DNA of 64,000 nt from WHSW01 sp963851045. Lineage in GTDB: Bacteria > Actinomycetota > Thermoleophilia > Solirubrobacterales > 70-9. The position numbers and the translations under genes were made by a program. Each line of letters starts with the position of its first letter. Position 1 is the first letter of the stretch. Shown here piece after piece: positions 16,875-28,191 of this stretch. Location of the stretch: assembly GCA_963851045.1 (NCBI GenBank), contig CAWKNC010000001.1, forward strand, positions 496,001 to 560,000. Direction: 5' to 3'. The notes below the pieces were generated by a model. The model did not search any database, had not been told where the DNA came from, and saw nothing but the letters and a program-made list of their open reading frames with translations.

Positions 16875-18149
16875 TTAGTTGGGGGCCGCAGCGTCTGTCG
16901 CGCGCGCGGCGATATCGGTGCGCATCTGCTTGCCGTCGAACTGGATCTTCCCGGCGGCAGAGTAAGCACGCTCTCGTGCCTCCGCGGCGTTGGCGCCGAG
17001 CGCGGTCACGTTGAGCACGCGACCACCTGCGGTGACGACGCCCTCATCGGTGCGTGCCGTACCCGCATGGGTCACCTCGACACCATCCGAGGCGACCGAC
17101 TCAAGGCCCGCGATCAGGTCTCCCTTCGACGAGCTCTCCGGATAACCGGCCGAGGCGAGGACGACGGTTACCGCCCAGTCGTCGGCGAACTCGGGCTCGA
17201 CGCCCGCAAGGCCGCCGGACTCACGGGCACGCTCGAACAGCTCGAGCAGGTCCGAGCGCAACCGCGGCAGTACCGCCTGGGTCTCCGGGTCACCGAAACG
17301 GCAGTTGAACTCAAGAACCTTCGGCCCGGCCGTGGTCAGCATGAGTCCCGCGTAGAGGACGCCGTGAAAGGGCGTGCCGCGGCGAGCCAGCAGATCAACG
17401 ATCGGCTGGTGCACGGCTTCGACGATCTCTCCGACGGTCGCCGGATCGAATCCCGGCACGGGCGAGTAGGAGCCCATGCCGCCGGTATTCGGGCCCAGGT
17501 CGCCGTCGAAGATTCGCTTGTAGTCCTGGGCTGGAGCGAGTGCGACGACGTTCTCGCCGTCGCACAGCGCCAGCAGCGAGAGCTCCTCGCCGTCGAGGAA
17601 CTCCTCGAGAACGACCTCCGTTTCGCCGAAGCGCCGCTCGACGAAGAAGGTCTCGACCGCGTCGCGCGCCTCCGCTTCGCTCGAAGCGATGATCACCCCC
17701 TTGCCCGCGGCCAGGCCGTCCGCTTTGAGGACCAACGGATAGGTGGCGTTCGCGAGCTGCTCGAGCGCTTCCTCGCGGCTGCGCAACACCCAGTGGCCGG
17801 CGGTTGGCACCCCGGCCTCCGCCATTGCCTCCTTCGCGTGGACCTTCGAGCCCTCCAGCTGAGCCGCAGCGGCGCTCGGGCCGAAAGCGGCGATTCCCGC
17901 CGCCTCCAGCGCGTCGACGAGCCCGTCGACGAGGGGCGCCTCCGGCCCGACGACGACGAGGTCGACCCCCTCGGCCCCAGCGGCGGCGACCATCCCAGCG
18001 ACCGAACCATCCGTGTCGACGAGGCGCGCGTCGTCAGCGATCCCGGCGTTGCCCGGCGTGCACAGCAGCTCGGGAGCGCGCGGCGACCGCGCAAGCGCAC
18101 GGACGATCGCGTGCTCGCGCCCGCCAGATCCGACGACGAGAACCTTCAC
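16875..18149 (-). CDS. purD: Phosphoribosylamine-glycine ligase (GAR synthetase)
   Basis: A 424-residue ATP-grasp ligase that joins phosphoribosylamine and glycine. Motifs: MKVLVVGSGGREHAIVRAL, VVVGPEAPLVDGLVDAL, PLVLKADGLAAGKGVIIA, the PAQDYKRIFDGDLGPNTGGM loop and LEFNCRFGDPETQAVLPRL. The GTG start overlaps the stop of the upstream GYD-domain gene (GTGA), indicating coupled translation. Normal length for PurD. Confidence 0.96.
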   Translation of the reverse strand: MKVLVVGSGGREHAIVRALARSPRAPELLCTPGNAGIADDARLVDTDGSVAGMVAAAGAEGVDLVVVGPEAPLVDGLVDALEAAGIAAFGPSAAAAQLEGSKVHAKEAMAEAGVPTAGHWVLRSREEALEQLANATYPLVLKADGLAAGKGVIIASSEAEARDAVETFFVERRFGETEVVLEEFLDGEELSLLALCDGENVVALAPAQDYKRIFDGDLGPNTGGMGSYSPVPGFDPATVGEIVEAVHQPIVDLLARRGTPFHGVLYAGLMLTTAGPKVLEFNCRFGDPETQAVLPRLRSDLLELFERARESGGLAGVEPEFADDWAVTVVLASAGYPESSSKGDLIAGLESVASDGVEVTHAGTARTDEGVVTAGGRVLNVTALGANAAEARERAYSAAGKIQFDGKQMRTDIAARATDAAAPN

Positions 18150-18427
18150 AGCGCCTTGGTGAACTCCTCCGCGTCGATCGCGGTCAGCGTCTCGTTCATG
18201 ACCGAGCCGCGTGATCCCATCTCGATCGAGAGCTTTGCCATCGTCTTCTCGTCGGGCGCCTCGATCACGGTGATGAAGTCGTACTCGCCGAGCGTCGCCC
18301 ATTGATGCAGGACCTTGACGCCGATCTGCTCGACCTCCTTGTTGACCTCCTGAACCCGCGAGGGGTTGTCCTTGATCGTCTTCACCCCGTCTGAAGTCAG
18401 GCGGGTAAGCATCACGTAGGTGGGCAC
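18146..18427 (-). CDS. GYD-domain protein, coupled to purD
   Basis: A 93-residue protein of the GYD family (named for the conserved Gly-Tyr-Asp, here LGEYDFITVIEAPDE). It begins VPTYVMLTRLTSDGVKTIKD at a GTG preceded by AGAGGAGATTCC, a strong ribosome site that fixes the start. GYD proteins are small alpha/beta (ferredoxin-like) proteins without a settled role. Its stop overlaps the purD GTG, so it heads the purD-purE-purB operon and may have a regulatory or structural link to it; that link is inference. Confidence 0.88.
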   Translation of the reverse strand: MPTYVMLTRLTSDGVKTIKDNPSRVQEVNKEVEQIGVKVLHQWATLGEYDFITVIEAPDEKTMAKLSIEMGSRGSVMNETLTAIDAEEFTKAL

Positions 18428-18477
18428 TGGAATCTCCTCTCGTTGGTGCGTCCCCCAAACTGGACCGATCTTCCTGG

Positions 18478-19122
18478 ATGATCGCCTATATGGGACATCC
18501 GATAGTTGCCGCCCTCTACGACCGCTTGCTCGCGAGCGCCGAGCACGCCGGGCTCGCCGACCGCCGGGCGCGAGTGCTTGCCGAGGCACGCGGTGAGGTT
18601 CTCGAGATCGGCGCCGGCACAGGGCTCAACCTGGCGCGCTACCCATCGACCCCAAAGCGCTTGGTCCTCGCGGAGCCGGACCGGCACATGGGCAAGAGAC
18701 TGCGCGAGCGCGTCAACGCTGATCCGCCTGCGTTTCCGGTCGAGGTGATCACGGCTCCGGCGGAAGAGCTCCCGTTCGCCGACGAGAGCTTCGACACCGT
18801 CGTCTCGACGCTTGTTCTCTGCACGGTCACGTCGCCATCGCGCGCGGCGGAAGAGATCGCCCGGGTTCTGCGACCCGGCGGGCAGCTGCTCTTGATCGAG
18901 CACGTCCGCGATCCGAAGTCCCCGCGCCGCGCCCGTATGCAGGATCTGCTCGAACGCCCCTGGGGGTGGGTTGCCGGCTCCTGTCATCCCAACCGAGATA
19001 CCCGCGCAACGCTCGCGGCTGCTGGATTCGACACGACGATGATCGAATCCGGGGAGTTCGACGCCGCCGGCCCGCTTGTCAAACCACTGATCGCGGGATC
19101 GGCCCGGCCGCCCGACGGGTAG
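18478..19122 (+). CDS. Class I SAM-dependent methyltransferase
   Basis: A 214-residue methyltransferase of the UbiE/COQ5-like type (Methyltransf_11). Motif I VLEIGAGTGLNLARY binds SAM; PAEELPFADESFDTVVSTL is the motif II region and IARVLRPGGQLLLIEHVRD motif III. It is soluble and has no menaquinone genes nearby, so the substrate is unknown (lipid or small molecule). An in-frame ATG at 18490 is an alternative start. Divergent from the GYD-purD operon. Confidence 0.85.
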   Translation: MIAYMGHPIVAALYDRLLASAEHAGLADRRARVLAEARGEVLEIGAGTGLNLARYPSTPKRLVLAEPDRHMGKRLRERVNADPPAFPVEVITAPAEELPFADESFDTVVSTLVLCTVTSPSRAAEEIARVLRPGGQLLLIEHVRDPKSPRRARMQDLLERPWGWVAGSCHPNRDTRATLAAAGFDTTMIESGEFDAAGPLVKPLIAGSARPPDG

Positions 19123-19131
19123 AGGGTCGGG

Positions 19132-19791
19132 ATGAGGAGGTTCGAGCGACTTGTCATCCCGGCTTGGATGCTGCCACTGCTGGTGGCCGTGCTGGTCGTC
19201 CCGGCGGCCGTCGGATTCTCGATCGCCGGACCGCCGCTGGGGCTCGCGATCGGTGCTATCACGGTGGCAGCGCTGCTCTTTGCCGCGGCGAGCCTTCGCT
19301 ACGACGAGCCAATCGAGGTCGCCTCCTCCAGCGACCGTCGCTATCGGATGCTCGTCGTCGCGACCGAACCGGTTGCCGAGCCGCAGCTAGTCGAGCGGAT
19401 CGCCGCGATCGCCGCGGAGGGCCAGAAGCTGATCGATCCCGGCGCGCATTCGGAGCTCCTCATCCTCGCCCCGGCGGTCCAATCGACGCTCGACCGGTGG
19501 GCCACGGACGTTCGCGCCGCACGCCGGACCGCGCGTCAGGTTCTCGCGATTTCGCTCGGAGCGTTCGCCGCCGCCGGCATCGACGCCGTCGGCAAGGTGG
19601 GCGACGGCAACCCTGTGCAGGCGATCGAGGACGAACTGCACGCATTCCCCGCACGGGAGGTCGTGGTCCTCAACGGCCCCGGGGTCGGACCCAGCGAGGT
19701 GGCCGAGGTCCGTCGACGGCTCGACCGCCCGGTTCGGGAACTGCAACCCAGCAAGAGGGTGGCGAGTTCACCCCCTTGGGGTCTGGACTGA
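19132..19791 (+). CDS. Membrane protein with a USP-like cytoplasmic domain
   Basis: A 219-residue protein. Two adjacent membrane segments fill residues about 8-55 (PAWMLPLLVAVLVVPAAVGF and LGLAIGAITVAALLFAAASL). The remaining part resembles the universal-stress-protein fold: YRMLVVATEPVAEP (first strand and loop), SELLILAPAVQSTLDRWATD, a VGDGNPVQAIEDELHAFPA segment and REVVVLNGP. No nucleotide-binding glycine loop is clear, so signalling or protein binding is only a guess. Located 9 bp after the methyltransferase, probably co-transcribed. Confidence 0.7.
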   Translation: MRRFERLVIPAWMLPLLVAVLVVPAAVGFSIAGPPLGLAIGAITVAALLFAAASLRYDEPIEVASSSDRRYRMLVVATEPVAEPQLVERIAAIAAEGQKLIDPGAHSELLILAPAVQSTLDRWATDVRAARRTARQVLAISLGAFAAAGIDAVGKVGDGNPVQAIEDELHAFPAREVVVLNGPGVGPSEVAEVRRRLDRPVRELQPSKRVASSPPWGLD

Positions 19792-19821
19792 CCGACTTTG
19801 CGCGCTCATCCTTCGAGGACG

Positions 19822-21273
19822 ATGAATCGAGTTCTGGCAGGTGTTGCGTCGGCGCTGGCCGTTCTCCTCGCCGCTCCGGGAGCGGCGCTGGCGGGCGATG
19901 GCACCTTTCGACCGGCACCGGAGCCACAGGTTCCGGTGGGGAGTACCCCGACGGCAATGGCCATCGGCGATTTCAACCAGGACGGTGATCCGGACGTGGC
20001 CGTCGTCAACCGCGACTCCGCGGACGTCAGTGTCCTCACCGGTGCAGCCGGCGCGAGCCTCACCCTGGCTGCGACCGTGCCGGTTGCGGCCACTCCTCAG
20101 GCGATCGTGACCGGCGACTTCAATCAAGATGGCGACCCAGACCTGGCGGTCTCGAGCGGCGCCGCAAACGTGGTCACGGTCTTCACCGGGGGTACGGGCG
20201 CCGGCTTTACCACGGCGACGGTGGCCGTGCCGAACTTCCCGGTCGCGATGACGATCGGCGATTTCGATGGCAACGGTGATCCCGACATCGCCGTTACCCA
20301 GACGCAGTTTCAGGGCCGCCTGGCCGTTCTCGTCGGCGTCGCGGGCAGCTCGAGCTTCACCCTCTCCCCGACGACCTCCTCGGTCGGAGATTCCGCGTTC
20401 GCGATTGTCGCGGCTGACTTCAGCGAGGACGGCGATCCCGACATCGCGGTGGCGAGTTTGCTGCTGAGCAAGATCAGCATCCTCCTCGGGCAGGCAAACA
20501 GCGCCACCTTCGCACCGTCGCCTGAGGCCGAGAGTTTCGCCACCGGCAGTTCTCCGCGGGCCATCGTTGCCGGCCGCTTCGATCCCGGGGTGGACCCCGA
20601 TCTCGCGGTTGCGAATCAGGGCAGCGACGACGTCACCATCCTCGCCGGGGCCGTGTCCCCTCGCTTTTCAGCTCCACTCACAGTTACTGTCGGCGACGAG
20701 CCCTCCGGCATCGCCGTCGCGGACTTCAACGCTGATGGCGACTCTGACCTCGCCGTCTCTAACGAAGCGAGCGCCAGCCCGACGGGGAGCGTTTCCATCC
20801 TCCTCGGCAGCACCGCAGCTACGTTCACGCCGGGCCCTGGCTCCCCGGTGCTCGTTGGGGCCAGGCCACTCGCATTGGCGGCCGCCGACTTCAACGCGGA
20901 CGGCCATCTCGATCTTGCAACCGCCGACGGCGGAGCCGACACGGTGAGCATTCTCCTCGGCAACGGCGTGACCCCGCCCCCCGGCTCGGACTCCACACCG
21001 CCCGAGACGACGATCGACAAGGGGCCGAAGGCCAAGACCGAGAAGACGAAGGCAAAGATCCGCTACTCAGCGAACGAGCCGGCGACCTTCGAGTGCAAGC
21101 TCAAGGGCAAGGGCGTTGACAGGAGCCTGCGGTCTTTCACAGACTGCGCCGCCGCCAAGGTCAAGTACAAGCGACTCGATCCCGGCAAGAAGAAGTTCCA
21201 GGTCCGCGCGATCGACGCCGTGGGCAACGTCGACCCGAGCCCGGCCAAGCTCAGGTGGAAGGTGCTGCGATGA
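19822..21273 (+). CDS. Secreted FG-GAP/VCBS seven-bladed propeller protein
   Basis: A 483-residue exported protein. Signal peptide MNRVLAGVASALAVLLAAPG with cleavage near ALAG. Seven repeats carry the calcium-loop pattern of FG-GAP/VCBS units: DFNQDGDPDVAV (twice, with variation), DFDGNGDPDIAV, DFSEDGDPDIAV, RFDPGVDPDLAV, DFNADGDSDLAV and DFNADGHLDLAT, which suits a seven-bladed propeller. The last 90 residues are a separate lysine-rich module (TPPETTIDKGPKAKTEKTKA...) also found at the end of the giant protein at 40262-44098. GAGGACG before the ATG sets the start. The 3' end overlaps a convergent gene by 23 bp. Confidence 0.87.
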   Translation: MNRVLAGVASALAVLLAAPGAALAGDGTFRPAPEPQVPVGSTPTAMAIGDFNQDGDPDVAVVNRDSADVSVLTGAAGASLTLAATVPVAATPQAIVTGDFNQDGDPDLAVSSGAANVVTVFTGGTGAGFTTATVAVPNFPVAMTIGDFDGNGDPDIAVTQTQFQGRLAVLVGVAGSSSFTLSPTTSSVGDSAFAIVAADFSEDGDPDIAVASLLLSKISILLGQANSATFAPSPEAESFATGSSPRAIVAGRFDPGVDPDLAVANQGSDDVTILAGAVSPRFSAPLTVTVGDEPSGIAVADFNADGDSDLAVSNEASASPTGSVSILLGSTAATFTPGPGSPVLVGARPLALAAADFNADGHLDLATADGGADTVSILLGNGVTPPPGSDSTPPETTIDKGPKAKTEKTKAKIRYSANEPATFECKLKGKGVDRSLRSFTDCAAAKVKYKRLDPGKKKFQVRAIDAVGNVDPSPAKLRWKVLR

Positions 21274-21721
21274 GCCTCAGCATCGCCTCGCGCCGATAGT
21301 CGAAGATCCGCTCGACGTCCCGGCGCACAAACAGGCGCAACGCGAGGGCGCCGATTGGACCGAATCCGATCCGATAGCGGACGCGGTCGCGAACCACGGT
21401 GGCGTCGTCGCCATCGGCCTCGAAGGTGTGGGTGTGGTGCCAGAGGGCGTAGGGACCGCTGATCTGCTCGTCGACGAAGCGATGCGGCGGATCCCAGGTC
21501 GATATTCGCGTCTTCCAGCGCACCGGGATCCCGTGCAACCGCAGCCGGTACTCGAGGAGCGCCCCCTCACGCATCTCAATCGGCCGCGGGGTGACCACAC
21601 GGAAGTTGAGAAAAGGCGGCGTGATTCGTTCGAGATTGAAGGCATCGCAGAAGAGCTCGAACGTCTCGTCGATCGGAAGCTCGATCCGCTGCGTGCGCTC
21701 GAGGACCTGCTCTTCACTCAC
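21251..21721 (-). CDS. SRPBCC-family (START-like) protein
   Basis: A 156-residue protein of the cyclase/dehydrase-like SRPBCC superfamily. The opening VLERTQRIELPIDETFELFC and the ITPPFLNFRVVTPRPIEMRE stretch are typical, as is the WHHTHTFEADGDDATVVRDRV segment of the helix-grip fold that encloses a hydrophobic ligand pocket. Its start overlaps the stop of the upstream glycosyltransferase (ATGA). Ligand unknown. Its last codons overlap the convergent FG-GAP gene. Confidence 0.85.
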   Translation of the reverse strand: MSEEQVLERTQRIELPIDETFELFCDAFNLERITPPFLNFRVVTPRPIEMREGALLEYRLRLHGIPVRWKTRISTWDPPHRFVDEQISGPYALWHHTHTFEADGDDATVVRDRVRYRIGFGPIGALALRLFVRRDVERIFDYRREAMLRLIAAPST

Positions 21722-22785
21722 GCGAGCAGCTTGCGGAAATCGCCGACCGTGTTAGCCCACGCGAGGCGCTCTCGCGAGGCTGCCACCCCGGCTTGGAGTT
21801 GCTCGAGTCGGCCGGGCTCGGCGATGGCCCGGATCGCGTCGCGCAGCGAGCGCACCTTCGGTGCGTAGGCCGAGACGCCCGACTTCGCCTTGCCGCGCCG
21901 GCGGGCCGCGACCAGCAACCCGTTCTCGCCATCGCGGACGACCTCGTTCATCGGCGGGTTGTCGTTCGTGATCACCGGTAGGCCGAGTGCCATCGACTCA
22001 TACAGATGCAGGCCGAGTCCTTCCCAGCGACTTGGCGCCACGCAAACGTGCGCCGAGGCGAAGAGCCGCAGGTGTTCCTCGGTCGGAAGGTCCTCGATCA
22101 ATACCTCGACGCGGGGATCGCGCCGCGCTCCCCGATCGATCGTGTCGAGCTCACGCTCCACCTGGCCCTTCACCACGAGACGAGCGTCATTTCGTTCGAG
22201 CCCCCGGAAGGCCTTGAGGATTTCCTTCACGGGCTTTCGCTTGCTGAGGAAGCCGGCGGGATAGAAGTAGGTGAGCTCATCGCGCTTCTCGGTACCGCCG
22301 TAGCGCAGCAGGTCAGGGTGAATCCCCCAGCGCACGCGGGGGCTCTCGATGCCGAACCCCGAGTACCGCTCCTGTTCGCAGGCGGTCATCGAGTAGACGA
22401 CATCGAGCGCGTGCTTGGCCGGCTCGACGTGCTCGGCCGAGAAGTGTTCCCAGACGAAACGCCCTGCCGTCCGCACACCTGAGTTCCGAAGCGCCGCGAT
22501 CGAGTCGAACTCATAGTTCTGATCGAACAGAGCGACGTCGAGTTCGTTGGCGCGCCCCCAGTCGACCATCTCCGTCGCGGGGATCTTGTACTGCGAAGCG
22601 TCCGTGACGTTCGGCTGGTCCCAGACACCGGAGTGGTCGATGAAGGCGGGCCGGATGTTCTTCGCTCGCGTTGGCCGCGCGAGCACGAAGGTCTCGTGGC
22701 CGAGCTCGTCGAGCGCCGAACGGATCTGGCGCGCGACGACCCCCTGCCCTCGGTTGAACCAGTAGGCGCAGATCCCGACTCGCAT
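21718..22785 (-). CDS. Glycosyltransferase, GT4-like (paralogue C)
   Basis: A 355-residue homologue of the two glycosyltransferases at 5341-7564, 14 kb away. Shared elements: MRVGICAYWFNRGQGVVARQ, RTAGRFVWEHFSAEHVEPAK, RWGIHPDLL and RWEGLGLHLYESMALGLPVI with ITNDNPPMNEVV. LH replaces LP in the donor loop. No sulfotransferase lies next to this copy; its partner is the coupled SRPBCC gene. The same pathway is plausible but unproven. Sugar donor and acceptor unknown. Confidence 0.85.
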   Translation of the reverse strand: MRVGICAYWFNRGQGVVARQIRSALDELGHETFVLARPTRAKNIRPAFIDHSGVWDQPNVTDASQYKIPATEMVDWGRANELDVALFDQNYEFDSIAALRNSGVRTAGRFVWEHFSAEHVEPAKHALDVVYSMTACEQERYSGFGIESPRVRWGIHPDLLRYGGTEKRDELTYFYPAGFLSKRKPVKEILKAFRGLERNDARLVVKGQVERELDTIDRGARRDPRVEVLIEDLPTEEHLRLFASAHVCVAPSRWEGLGLHLYESMALGLPVITNDNPPMNEVVRDGENGLLVAARRRGKAKSGVSAYAPKVRSLRDAIRAIAEPGRLEQLQAGVAASRERLAWANTVGDFRKLLA

Positions 22786-22806
22786 CGAGCGGAGGCTAGA
22801 GCGCGG

Positions 22807-25407
<2,601 letters not shown>

Positions 25408-25445
25408 GCGCTCGATTCTAGGGGGTTGCGAGACAGATAGCAAAC

Positions 25446-25469
25446 AATCTCAGTCGAAATGACTTAGAT
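25446..25469 (-). promoter_or_regulatory. Putative HspR operator upstream of clpB
   Basis: Read on the plus strand the box has a left arm AATCTCAGTC and a right arm GACTTAGATC separated by GAAAT: an inverted repeat with 8 of 10 positions paired. It keeps the AGT-N7-ACT core geometry of the known HAIR site (CTTGAGT-N7-ACTCAAG) but not its outer bases. It aligns with the dnaK box at 32302-32325 in 17 of 24 positions and lies at a similar distance from the start codon. Confidence 0.6.
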
Positions 25470-25523
25470 CTATGAAAAATGCTTGATTTGGGTTGCGAGG
25501 CGTTCGTGCCGATGAATCCCTGA

Positions 25524-26513
25524 ATGACGCGCATGGTCGAATCGACGCAGGGGTCCACAACGGGCGCGAACGATGAAGCCTTCGAGCGGCTGCGTGCCGC
25601 TGAGGAGCGCTTCCGCCTGGCTTTCGAGCACGCCCCGATCGGCATCGCGCTCGTCTCCCCGGACGGAAATTTCATGCGCGTTAACGCCGCGCTCTGCGCG
25701 CTCACCGGCTATGCGAACGATGAGCTAGTCAAGAAGACCTTCCAGGAGATCACCTATCCGGATGATCTCGACCTTGACCTCGAGTACGTCCGTCAGATGC
25801 TCGCGGGCGAACGGCGTGAGTACACGATGGAGAAGCGCTACTTCCATCGGGATGGGCACGTCGTCTGGGTTCAGCTGAGCGTTGCGCTTGTCCGCGATTC
25901 GGAGAACAAGCCGCTGCACTTCATCTCGCAGATCCAGGACATCAGCGAGCGCAAGCAGCTCGAGGAACGGCTGGTATTTCTCGCCGACCACGATGAGATG
26001 ACCGGTCTCGCTAACCGACGTCGCTTCCGCGAGGAGCTTGAGAGGGCTGTGGCCTTCGCCGAACGCTACGGCCATCCCGCCGCGATGCTGTTGCTCGATC
26101 TCGACAACTTCAAGGCCGTCAACGACAGCTTCGGCCACCACGTGGGGGATCGCCTTCTCGTCGCCGTTGCCGAGCGGCTTGGAGCGCGACTGCGCCGGAC
26201 GGACGTCGTAGGTCGCCTGGGTGGCGACGAGTTCGCTGCGTTGCTCCCGCAGGCCGAGATGGGTCAGGCGGTCCGGGTCGCCGAGGAAGTGCTCGACGCG
26301 GTCATCACAGCCGCTTACGCGCTCGACGGCCACGTCGTGACTGCGAGCGCGAGCATTGGTGTGGCGCTGTTTCGCCCGGGTCTCGGCATCGACTCCGAGG
26401 ATTTTCAGATCCGTGCCGACGTGGCGATGTACACGGCCAAGCGCGAGGGTGGCAACAGGGTGTCGATTCTCGACTCGGACGCGAACCCGCCACCGCCGGG
26501 CTCGACGATCTAG
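25524..26513 (+). CDS. PAS-GGDEF diguanylate cyclase
   Basis: A 329-residue cytoplasmic sensor enzyme that should make cyclic di-GMP from GTP. A PAS domain (residues about 25-145: FRLAFEHAPIGIALVSPDG, then the PAC part KPLHFISQIQDISERKQLEE) is joined directly to a GGDEF domain (DHDEMTGLANRRRFREELER to the C-terminus). The active-site motif is intact (RLGGDEFAALL), and an RRTD I-site lies exactly five residues before GGDEF, implying product inhibition. No membrane segment and no EAL domain. An ATG at 25533 is an alternative start. Divergent from clpB. Confidence 0.93.
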   Translation: MTRMVESTQGSTTGANDEAFERLRAAEERFRLAFEHAPIGIALVSPDGNFMRVNAALCALTGYANDELVKKTFQEITYPDDLDLDLEYVRQMLAGERREYTMEKRYFHRDGHVVWVQLSVALVRDSENKPLHFISQIQDISERKQLEERLVFLADHDEMTGLANRRRFREELERAVAFAERYGHPAAMLLLDLDNFKAVNDSFGHHVGDRLLVAVAERLGARLRRTDVVGRLGGDEFAALLPQAEMGQAVRVAEEVLDAVITAAYALDGHVVTASASIGVALFRPGLGIDSEDFQIRADVAMYTAKREGGNRVSILDSDANPPPPGSTI

Positions 26514-26543
26514 TCACGGCCACGAGCCACTAGGGTCCGTTTG

Positions 26544-27749
26544 GTGAGCGACTCCGACCGGCTCGAGAGATACGCCGCGCTGGTCGTGAAGGCAGGGGTG
26601 GGGCTGCGCAAGGGCCAGCGCCTGCTTGTCCATGCCGAGGTCGAGAGCGCGCCTCTCGCCGAGGCGATCGCCGCCCATGCCTATCGAGTCGGCGCCGCGT
26701 ATGTCGACGTCCTCTACTCCGATGCCCGTGTTCGCCGTGCCCTGGTGGCTGACGGGCCAGACGATGCCATCGGCGCCACGCCGCCGTGGATGGTCCACCG
26801 CTTCGAAGACGCGCTCACCGACGGTTCGGCGATCGTCGCCATCGCCGGGGCGGCGCACGCCGAGCTGTATGCCGGCCTCGATCCCAGCCGACTTGGCCGC
26901 GCGCGCTTTCTCGAGATCGACAAGATCTGGATGGAGGCGGTCAACGAGCGCAAGGTGCCCTGGACGATCGTGGCCTACCCGAGCGAGGAGTGGGCTCGCG
27001 AGGCACTGGGCGAGCCCGACGTCGAGCGGCTCTGGGAGGCGATCGCTCATGTCCTGCGCTTCGATCAGCCTGACCCTGCGGCCGCGTGGCAGGCACGTGC
27101 GGATGAGCTCGGCGCACGGGCGGCGGAGCTGACGGAGCGCGGGTTTCACGCCCTTCGGTATCGGGGCCCGGGAACCGCGCTCGAGGTGGGGCTGATCGAG
27201 GGATCCCGGTGGCTTGCCGGCCGCGAGGAAACGCTCTCCGGCCAGCGGCACATCGCCAACCTGCCAACCGAAGAGGTGTTCACGAGCCCCGACCGACTCC
27301 GCGCTGACGGGACCGTTCGCAGCACGAAGCCGCTGGCAATGGGAGGCGGCGTGGTCGAGGGCCTCGAGATGGTCTTTCGCGACGGGGCCATCGTCTCCGT
27401 AAAAGCCGAGAGCGGAGCGGAGCTGGTCGAGACAGAGATCGCGATCGACGAGACTGCCGGCTACCTCGGCGAGCTTGCGCTCGTCGACACCTCATCGCGG
27501 GTTGCCGACACCGAGATCATCTTTCAGAACACCCTCTTTGATGAGAACGCCGCGTCGCACATTGCCTATGGCGCCGGCTTCAGCTGGGCGATCGACCATC
27601 TGCCCTCAGACAGCGGTGCCGCTGAAGCGATCAACCAATCGAAGGTCCACACCGACTTCATGGTCGGTGGGCCGGAGGTGGAGATCGACGCGGTGGAGCG
27701 CGGCGGAAGCGTCGTACCGCTGCTCTACGGCGGCGAGTGGCAGATCTAG
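26544..27749 (+). CDS. M29-family metalloaminopeptidase
   Basis: A 401-residue aminopeptidase of family M29 (AmpS/AmpT type), releasing N-terminal residues from peptides in the cytoplasm. The N-terminal domain has the family start LERYAALVVKAGVGLRKGQR. Metal-ligand regions are present: the Glu pair in NLPTEEVFTSPD, the second Glu near FQNTLFDENAASHIAYGAGF (with His) and the HTD of SKVHTDFMVGGPEVEID. GTG 26544 is preferred over an adjacent TTG at 26541. Confidence 0.92.
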   Translation: MSDSDRLERYAALVVKAGVGLRKGQRLLVHAEVESAPLAEAIAAHAYRVGAAYVDVLYSDARVRRALVADGPDDAIGATPPWMVHRFEDALTDGSAIVAIAGAAHAELYAGLDPSRLGRARFLEIDKIWMEAVNERKVPWTIVAYPSEEWAREALGEPDVERLWEAIAHVLRFDQPDPAAAWQARADELGARAAELTERGFHALRYRGPGTALEVGLIEGSRWLAGREETLSGQRHIANLPTEEVFTSPDRLRADGTVRSTKPLAMGGGVVEGLEMVFRDGAIVSVKAESGAELVETEIAIDETAGYLGELALVDTSSRVADTEIIFQNTLFDENAASHIAYGAGFSWAIDHLPSDSGAAEAINQSKVHTDFMVGGPEVEIDAVERGGSVVPLLYGGEWQI

Positions 27750-27753
27750 CCCG

Positions 27754-28167
27754 CTAATCGCGAAGGCGATTGACGAGCCACGCCCCTGCTGCTGTTGCAA
27801 CTGCCGCAGCCGGCAGTCCCCGAACACCGGCGATGCGCGTGCGCTTGTCCGCCAGAGCGAGCGCGAACGTCGCGGCGTCTCCGGCGTCGGCGGCCGCTAC
27901 TCCCACCGTTGCTCGCCTCAGCGCACGCCGGTCGCCGAGAGCGCCCAGCTGCCAGGCGCCGAGCACCAGGTCGCGTGACGCCGCGATCCTGGCCAGCGCC
28001 AACCCTGAGCCTTCGAGCGTGTCGAAACCAAGCGCCCTGCCTGCGTGGCGGGGCGCAATCCAGAGCCCGGCTCCGATGGAAAGACGCCCCGCCGCCAGAC
28101 CGATTGCGACGAGGCGATCCAGGCCGTGAACGGGCCCGGGCTCGAAGCTCTTTGTCTCACCCGGCAT
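27754..28167 (-). CDS. Small membrane protein of unknown function
   Basis: A 137-residue protein with three or four hydrophobic segments (LVAIGLAAGRLSIGAGLWIA, LVLGAWQLGALG, VGVAAADAGDAATFALAL, LPAAAVATAAGAWLV). It is alanine-rich with no motif I recognise; the pattern resembles DUF4267-type membrane proteins but that is weak. Convergent with the aminopeptidase (4-bp gap). Confidence 0.6.
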   Translation of the reverse strand: MPGETKSFEPGPVHGLDRLVAIGLAAGRLSIGAGLWIAPRHAGRALGFDTLEGSGLALARIAASRDLVLGAWQLGALGDRRALRRATVGVAAADAGDAATFALALADKRTRIAGVRGLPAAAVATAAGAWLVNRLRD

Positions 28168-28191
28168 GGCCGCGGACCCTAGCGGGCCCTC

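Noticed and set aside
25408..25523. A classical HAIR site (CTTGAGT-N7-ACTCAAG) upstream of clpB
   Set aside because: The exact classical sequence is absent; only the diverged box reported above is present.
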